Shown: one piece after another, positions 57,394 to 64,000 of the stretch
How the letters are laid out: every line of letters begins with the position of its first letter
Numbering within the stretch: the stretch's first letter is position 1
Assembly: GCA_020747015.1 (NCBI GenBank)
Contig: JAGTJM010000068.1
Span: 112,606-176,605, forward strand
Reading direction: 5' to 3'
DNA length: 64,000 nucleotides
DNA from: Pyrenochaeta sp. MPI-SDFR-AT-0127
Lineage: Eukaryota > Ascomycota > Dothideomycetes > Pleosporales > Cucurbitariaceae
Notes under the pieces: model-generated
Databases searched by the model: none
Seen by the model: the letters and a program-made list of their open reading frames with translations, nothing else
Told to the model about the DNA's origin: nothing
Made by a program: the position numbers and the translations under genes

Positions 57394-57822
57394 TATCCTT
57401 AGTAGAGTAGCTATAATATAAAGTAGCTAGTATTACTAAGGAGCCCTTTCTTAGTAAGCTTCTAGTTAGAGTAAGTAGAGATAGATAAGTTATTAAAGTA
57501 GTTCTAAGTATTAAATAGTAGTATTTAATAATAACTTAAGGTTAATTATAATATACTATAAGAGTATATTATTCTTATCTATATACTTAAGTAGTCCTAT
57601 AGTTCCTATAGTATCCTAGGGGATCCTATATAAGATCCTATAGTATCTTATAGTACTTTATTCCTATAGCGTAGGATCTCTAGGACTACGTAACTTTATA
57701 GGGTATATATTATTATTAGCCTAAGTTTAGGCCTTATCTAATACCTATATCCCTCTACTATCCTACTTATAAGCGCCTATAGTCCTTATTATAGGTTTAT
57801 AATACTATCTTCCTCCTTTCTA
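57394..57822 (-). repeat. Inverted repeat arm B
   Basis: Reverse-complement partner of arm A. It has a short insertion relative to A near 57625-57650 (repeated CCTATA/GATCC words). The arms enclose about 4.1 kb that contains the normal-composition island. Confidence 0.75.
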
Positions 57823-57989
57823 TCTTTATATCCTTATAAACTAATAATAAGTTCTAGAAGTACCTAATATTATTACGCTACTAGAAATTATATAAATACT
57901 ATTAGTTAGCTTACTATAGTTTCTTATAAGTATTATATAAAGAAGAATCTAGAGTATTATATATCCTTATTAAAGAAGGAATATAGGAA

Positions 57990-59650
57990 TTATTATTAAA
58001 ATAGGATTATAAAGTATAAGCTAGTTAATATACTAGTTCCTAATTTTACTAAGCTAGATAATAAGATTACGCGACTAGAGAGTTAGGAGGTTAAAGCTAA
58101 TAAGATAGAAGAGGCTGCGCTTAACGCTCTTCTAGCGGCTTATATAAAAAAGAATTATTTATAAAAATAAAAGAAATTATTATAGTATTATAAGTAGTAA
58201 TAGTTATCTAGTTTAATATAGTATATAGAAAATATTAAGGTATTAGAGGCTATAGATATAATAAATTAGGAGGTCTTATTATTAGAAGATAGTTTAATAC
58301 CTTCTTAAGAGGACATAGCTTTCCGTACCTAAAGGCTGCCCAATTAGGCTTAATACTAGGGTTTCTTATACCTAGAATAGAAAGTTTAGGGACTCTATTC
58401 TTAAGCCGAAAGTTATATATTATAGATACTTTTATATTAAACTTTCTATATAGAAACTACTTATTAGTATCTAAAAATTCTTATTCTATAACTTATAGCC
58501 CTATATAGTATCGTATATATTAAGAAAGGGCTAGGTTTTACCTATAAATATAGAGTTCTACTAGGACGTATAGATCTTAGTTACTTAATTAATAATAATA
58601 CTATAAATAGAGAGTAGCGTAGAAAATCTACTTATATACTTACCGTAGTCTATTAAAGATACTATATATTTTCTTAAGGAGTATAGTATTCTTATCTATA
58701 AGTAGTATAAGACTACTATATAAAATCTTAATATATATCTATATAAGTATTATACTTTAGGGAGTAAGACGCGTAAAGCGATTATTAAACGCTATTAAGA
58801 TAAGTAGATTAAGAGCCTATAGGATATTAAGTTGCCGAGACCGCTAGGGCTACTAATTTAAGAACTTAGGGAGCCACTTAATAGCTTCTACTACGAAGAA
58901 GAATATTATAGTAATATAACTATTAACTTAAAAATACTAAAAGTGTATATAAAAAAAATTAAAAGTGTATATAAAAAAATCTATAAGCGATTATAGAAAG
59001 GCGATATAAATGCGTTCTACGAAAAAGTAAAAGTTTAGACATTCTTTCGCACTAGAGGATAGTAGCGATATTTTATTATTAATATTAGGGATAATACTAG
59101 GGATTTAGTAGTACCCTATAAGGTAGTAGATATAGTATAGTACTAACTTATAGAATAGGAGAAAATAAAGTAGATTCTAAAAGAGAGGGTATAGGTAATA
59201 GAAGAGGAGATAGTAAAAATAGATAGGACTAGTTAGTTTAATTAGATAGGATAGCTAGAATATTTTATAAATTATAATCTAGTATATCTTATATATTAGA
59301 TCTAACCGCCTAATAGAGGTAAGAAGAAGCTAAAGCTTATAGTAGAACTAGTAGAGTAACTAATTAAGAGAAGTATAAAGGGTTTATTAACGCTTATATA
59401 AGAGATAAGAAGATAGCTAAAGAGCGCTTAGTAGAAAGAGCCTAACCTATAACTACTTACTTAGCTATAAAACCTAGGAAGTTAGTTACGGTATACTAGC
59501 TATATAGTTAAGTTTATCTACTATATACTACGAATTATCGCTAATAAGGAGAGGATAATTTAGCGCAGTTATATTATAGTTAATAATAATAATAGTAATA
59601 GCGAGAGCGTTCTATCTAATAGTAGTGTAGATATTAAGTCTTAGTTAGAT
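57990..59650 (+). pseudogene. RIP-decayed long reading frame, unknown mobile-element protein
   Basis: One frame set on the plus strand shows protein-like sequence interrupted almost only by TAG/TAA where Gln is expected. Short readable phrases include IEEAALNALLAAYIKK, GFLIPRIESLGTLFLSRKLY and RPLGLLI. The charged coil-like N-part and a Ser/Asn-rich end suggest a transposon-encoded protein, but I do not recognise the family. Confidence 0.4.
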
Positions 59651-59702
59651 TAGATAGGAAGCGATACTAATAGTAATAATAATAGTAATAATAGCCGCCT
59701 AC

Positions 59703-59988
59703 TGTTAGGACGGTGCCTATACTCCGATAGGTCCTATCCTGGAGGTATATGTTTATAGAAGGGCACTCTTAAGATAATAGAGGATAATAGGATTAGATTG
59801 TAGTTAAGACGAATCGCTACCCTCTAGTAGGATTCAGAAGGGGTATAAGTACCCCTTTACCCCGCATATAGGCTATAATAGCCCGAGGTCCGATAATCTA
59901 GCCAGATATAGCCTGAACTGGCCCTATCCCAGCCTATCGCGGGCAAAATACAGCCCGCGCTGATTCCGTTAAGGCAGCTCGCCTAATA
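59703..59988 (-). mobile_element. LTR of a Ty3/Gypsy element
   Basis: The segment starts TGTTAGG on the plus strand and ends CCTAATA, so the ends are an inverted pair TGTTAGG/CCTAACA with one C-to-T change. At the inner (right) side lies the polypurine tract of the minus strand. It is about 286 bp. It fits the 3' LTR of the minus-strand element whose pol remnants occupy 62260 to the window end. Confidence 0.6.
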
Positions 59989-60000
59989 ATATCCCCCCTC
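59989..60000 (-). other. Polypurine tract next to the LTR
   Basis: On the minus strand GAGGGGGGATAT directly abuts the LTR end, preceded by GACGAGGACGTCTTAATCTA. This is the usual place of the plus-strand primer of LTR retrotransposons. Confidence 0.6.
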
Positions 60001-60612
60001 TTAGATTAAGACGTCCTCGTCTTGCCCTAAGGTATACAGACGTCCCACCGAGCCTCACTATACTAGGGTTTAACCGAAAACTCTAGAAGACAGGCGATAA
60101 CGCCTGCAATTAGCCTATAATAAGCTAATTTAGGCTAATACTCCCTAAGACGTGTACGAGGTTTATAGAAAAACAAGGTAAAAGAGGCTATTTTCTTATA
60201 TTTACCGTGATTTCTAGGTGAGAGAGCACTAGCGCTATTCTAGCGAGCTTAGACCCTAACTTAAAATAAGTCTCCTTAGACTATCCTTCCTTTCCTCTAC
60301 TTTAAAAAAGGCCCTAATTTAGCCTATTCTTAGTAAGTCTTAAACTCCTTCTTTTAAGCTAGTTTCCCTTATTCTACTCCTTATTTAAGCTAATTTATGC
60401 TATTATAGTATAGTATAGTATAGTTTAACCTAGTCTAGGGCGGTTTCCCCCAAACGAGCAGGAATTAAGGCTAACTAACCTAACTTAGAGTTAATACGCG
60501 ATATTTGCCCACATTTCGACCTAATCTCACCTACTTTACCTACTTTCAAGCTAAATTGCGCCAATTCGACCTATTTCGGCTTAATTTACTATAAAATCTA
60601 ATAAGCAGCGCC

Positions 60613-61650
60613 GCAAGGAGGCCTTCGCGTCTGGTGGAGGCAAGACGACTAACTTTCTATACATTCGCTGCATTACGGCCTAGGCTAAGGACAATTCAGA
60701 TACTAGCTATCTTTTTCTAGGTGGAGATTAGGGCTAGAGCTATTATTACGCCGGAGAACTAAAGTATCGCGTCTATAAGCGTTGCCACGACTACAATTCC
60801 TCTAATTACTTCGCGGTAAGTCCCTTTTTAACCTAAAAAGGGTTAAAATAAGCTATTATAGGGTATATTAGCTAATATTAGCCTAAGGTGCCTAATAATA
60901 AGAACCTTTAGCTCCTTCTAGCCCGCGTTTCCTTCTTACGCCAGCGATCGCTTCTATCCCCCTTCGCCGTCCCTAAACCTAAGGGAGACGGCATATATTC
61001 TGAGGAGTAGGGCTAAATTAAGATTAATAAGGCCGCCGCCGAGCTTATAGAGGTCTCTAACAACCTTATTGCTACTATTCGCCGGTATATCCCCCTTCTA
61101 GGCTAATATTACTAATTCTGGCTTATTCTAACCTATTTTAGCGTCTATCACCCTTATTCTAATGCTTACACCTTTTATAGTAGAGAATTAACCGATCCCG
61201 CTAAGGTTACTACCCCTATATTCTCTAAGGGTCGTTAGCGTAGTAAGGATACCTAAATTATAAAGGAGATAGCTCGTAAGTGCAAGCTTAAGGAGGGTCC
61301 TAGGGATAATTTAGCCTTCAGTCCCTCTAAGACTATAAGTTTGCCTAGATAGGCCTATATTAGCTTAAAATAGCCTAAACTAACCTAATTATACCTAGAT
61401 AAGGAAGAATATTCGTGTCGCCGTCTCTAAGGCCCCGATAACCGCCGCCTAGGTTAAAGATTACTAGAAGGTAGTTACTATAGCTAATCTTCTGCTTAAA
61501 GATTCTAAGAAGTAGCTTATTCAGGCTAAAAAGAAGCTGCTAAAGCTTAGGTCGCCTAAATCTATTCAGGCCGCGAACGAGGAGGTCGTTTATCTTAAAG
61601 AGTTAGTCCGCGTAGCCTAAGCTAACGTAGATCGCCTCCTAAAGGGTTGA
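60613..61650 (+). pseudogene. Intron-containing decayed gene antisense inside the retroelement
   Basis: On the plus strand, opposite to the retroelement, one frame reads RKEAFASGGGKTTNFLYIRC from 60613, with TAG where Gln is expected. It continues to YKRCHDYNSSNYFA, where a good donor GTAAGT stands at 60816. After AT-rich intron-like DNA a C-terminal exon ends at TGA 61648-61650. It has a charged coiled-coil style sequence (LLLKDSKK, KKKLLKLRSPKSIQAANEEV, VYLKELVRVA). The family is unknown. TATA-like DNA lies near 60590. The gene is RIP-damaged but more GC-rich than its surroundings. Confidence 0.45.
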
Positions 61651-62052
61651 ATTAGGATGTTTTAGGGACTTTTAGCCTATTATAGCCTAAAAGTTACAAA
61701 AATAAATATAATAGAGGGGAATTAGTAAAAAGTTATAGTCTTAAGGGGACTTTAAGGGTTTAGTATCAGTTTTTCGGGTAGTTTTTACTTTTAATACCCT
61801 AGTTTACTACCTACAGAGGCTTTTATTTACCTTCGTGGTATAATTATACATTTCCGGCACTATTAGTACTATATTGGCTCCTTCTAGGCTAACTAGGTCC
61901 ATACAATTCTATATAGGGCTAGTTTTAATAAATTCGTTATAAAAGGTCCTATTTTACCCTATATTAGCTCGTATTGCCTAGAAACTTTATATTCCTTTTG
62001 TAGGTCTCTTATTCTCTCCTGCCTTCAGCGCTATTAAATACCTTATTCTTAG

Positions 62053-62068
62053 AAAAAAAAAAAAAAAA
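62053..62068. repeat. 16-bp A run
   Basis: A homopolymer of 16 A followed by CCCCC, between the antisense remnant and the chromodomain remnant. It may be a poly-A relic of an inserted sequence or simple expansion. Confidence 0.7.
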
Positions 62069-62259
62069 CCCCCTTTAGGAAAAATTATAAGGTGAAGGTA
62101 GCTAGATCTTATTTGCAGGATACTCTCGCGCTACCTATCCCCCTCTCTATAATTGTCGTCCGCGACGATCTAGGATAAATTATATTAAATTGCGACGTTT
62201 TATGCTAGTTTAGGGTCTTATAGCTCTATTCATCCTTTTCTAGAACGCTTTTAATATAT

Positions 62260-64000
62260 TTTCAGAGATATTAGCTACTACCTCCTAAGTATTCTTACTA
62301 TTAGGGTAATTTCTCTATTTAATAAGATATTCCTACTAGCCTATTTCGTTACACCTTCTTTCGACTATCTTTTCTACCTTATAGATATTATCTCTATTTT
62401 CTTAGAGAGTATCTACTAGGGATCCTTAGGGTATTATAATAGTCCCCTTTTCTTATAAGGATCTAGTAGTGAGGCGTAGAATACTAGGTGAATCCCTTTT
62501 AGGCTAGGATAGTCTACTTTGTACGTAGAAGGGCTAATTTAGGCTATTATTATTCTAGGCCCTAAGTATTTCTAATTAAGCTTCTTCTTTAGTCTTAAAG
62601 ACTTAATATTCTTATTAGAGACTAGTACTTTATCTCCGATTTTGAAATTAACTAGTAGTCTCTTTTTATTAGCGTACCTCTTCTAGTATTTATTAGTAGC
62701 TTCTATTTCTTTCTAGTATTTCTTTTAGATATTTAGGATATAAGCCGCAATACTCTATCCAAGGGGTGATTCCCCCCCTTCTTAGGATAATTCGGGCTAT
62801 TCTAGCCCAATAGGGTCTATGCTATAGTTTGCACGGAAAGGAGTATCCTTTATAGTAGAATATACGCTATCGTTATAGGTAAATTCTCTAACTAACAGCT
62901 ATATAGCCTAATCGTCCTATTTAAGGTTATAGTAGCACCGAAGGTACTATTCTAGGGTCTGATTCTGCCTTTTAGTCTAACTATTAGTTTAAGGATAGTA
63001 AGTAGACGTTAATACCCTCTTAGAGTTAAGATAGTAGTTAAACGTCTTCTAGTGCTTAGAACTTATTAAAGGCCCCCTATCTAAGATAATTATGTGTGGC
63101 ACCCTATAAAGTCTTATAACTTTACGCAACTAGGCCTAGGCTAGGTCTTTTCCATCCTAATCGCCCCTCGCGGGGACGTAATAGGCTATTTTAGTTAATT
63201 TATCCATAATAACTAGTATTAAGTCGTAAACTTAGCCTTAGAACCTGCTTAGAGGTAATTCTATAATAAAGTCTATTATAACTACTTCCATACTCTGCTT
63301 AGAGCTAGAAGCGGGCTTAAAGTCTATAAGGCTTATACTTGCAGTAACTAACTTTCTATAGTGTAGACAGTTATTAAATAGGCTAAGACGTCTTTTAACA
63401 TTCCTGGCAGGTATATCGTCGCGACAGCTTTTCGAGCGTCCTTCTTGCGCAAAGTAGCCTACATTAGGTTATTATAATACTCTACTAGTGCTTTCTCCTT
63501 TTCTTAGTCTATTTTCAGGAGTCTTAGGTGAGAACGGGCCGTTACAGCCTCGTCTGACCCTTTTTATCCTAATTCTCCTTCAGTTTCCTCTAAAGTAGAC
63601 GTATCTAGGTCTTCTACTTCGCTTAGGCTTTCCCCGTTCTATCTTTACTAATTTAGGGTGTCTTCGGCCTTTTAAAACTCCTTAAGAGCCTTTTTAAGGT
63701 CTATTCCCTTAGCTTTAGAGCGGGTGACTGCTACTAATAGAAGATAGTCCTCTTTAGGCTTTCTTATTAGTATCTTCTGCATAGGCTCTACAAACGCCTA
63801 ATTATACTTCAGGGCTAGATCCTAAAGCTTTTCCATATAATCTAGTCGTCTTAATAGGCTATCTGCAGGATTTATTGCCCCTAGCCAGTACTAGATAGTA
63901 AAGTCGAACTTAGTTAGGGCTAAGTAGGACCTTACTTATTAGTGATTTAGGGCTTTTATCTCTATAAACTACTTTAGGTTTATATAGTTAGTCTATAGCT
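62260..64000 (-). mobile_element. Chromovirus (Ty3/Gypsy) pol remnant, runs off window
   Basis: Minus-strand translation shows RIP-damaged pol domains in the expected order. RNase H end: NLK-FIEIKALN and FDFTI with NPADSLLRR, about 63830-64000. HHCC zinc region: YLPGMLKDVLAYL, about 63340-63460. Integrase core: IDFIIELPLSRF, LILVIMDKLTKIAYYVPARG and RVPHIIILDRGP, about 63060-63290. GPY/F module: KKRLLVNFKIGDKVLVS, about 62500-62720. Chromodomain: YKVEKIVERR and EYLIK-RNYPNSKNT, about 62260-62385. In-frame TAG/TAA stand at many Gln and Trp positions. The chromodomain places it among chromoviruses. Reverse transcriptase, protease and gag would lie beyond the window. Confidence 0.85.

Larger units (their letters stand above)
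55860..59702. repeat. AT-rich RIP-degraded block, right
   Basis: Same TA/TAG-dominated composition as the left block. It begins near 55860, contains a short stretch of higher GC (about 55990-56460) with tandem repeats, arm B and a decayed long reading frame, and ends at the LTR edge near 59703. Confidence 0.7.

Noticed and set aside
60100..62000. Frequent TTAGGCTAA/TTAGCCTAA words as telomere-like repeats
   Set aside because: They are dispersed, in both orientations and not TTAGGG arrays; more likely AT-shifted intron and repeat DNA.
49940..64000. CRISPR-like or satellite origin for the AT-rich blocks
   Set aside because: The host is eukaryotic and the spacing is irregular; RIP-damaged transposon remnants explain the composition.
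1..64000. tRNA or rRNA genes
   Set aside because: No segment showed a convincing tRNA B-box with a foldable cloverleaf, or any conserved rRNA stretch, on visual inspection. A tRNAscan run would be decisive.

Overview
The window is nuclear DNA of a filamentous ascomycete (Pezizomycotina). Introns are mostly about 45-190 bp with GT..AG ends and CTAAC/CTGAC-type branch sites. Gene families include a class III chitin synthase, a CFEM/PTH11-like receptor, a HET protein, a Zn2Cys6 regulator and fungal P450s. The right third has AT-rich DNA in which coding remnants carry TAG/TAA where CAG/CAA is expected, the mark of repeat-induced point mutation (RIP). A Dothideomycete-like host is plausible, but the species cannot be told from sequence alone.

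Layout. 1-8 kb is a housekeeping block: LAT-type amino acid transporter (partial), PP2A scaffold subunit, dithiol glutaredoxin, LMBR1-like membrane protein. 8-20.4 kb is sparse: a secreted cupin, a decayed monooxygenase tail, a Dabb-GFA fusion, a P450 and a CFEM receptor. 20.8-31.3 kb alternates intact and broken genes: an APH-like kinase with three in-frame TGA codons, the chitin synthase, a frameshifted Zn2Cys6 regulator and a broken arrestin. 31.5-38 kb holds a HET protein with membrane segments, a rhamnogalacturonan acetylesterase and an SRPBCC protein.

39.6-43.7 kb is the most interesting locus. A P450 and a gene resembling the fungal alpha-ionylideneethane synthase family (BcABA3 type, first committed step of fungal abscisic acid synthesis) stand head-to-head across about 840 bp. 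The synthase has a short final exon hidden behind an intron whose donor overlaps an apparent stop codon. Together they look like the core of an abscisic-acid-like sesquiterpenoid cluster. The usual dehydrogenase and second P450 are not beside them.

43.7-64 kb is a decay zone: a RIP-marked NLR (esterase-like, NB-ARC, TPR) pseudogene, a damaged Clr5-domain gene, and two AT-rich blocks enclosing a 1.5-kb normal-composition island with one small secreted protein (effector candidate). The island is flanked by long inverted copies of one repeat. The right end is a chromovirus (Ty3/Gypsy) on the minus strand with chromodomain, integrase and RNase H remnants, an LTR and polypurine tract. An intron-containing decayed gene lies antisense between the LTR and the chromodomain.

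Exon boundaries were derived by eye from splice signals and frame continuity. Family names rest on recognised motifs, not on database searches.
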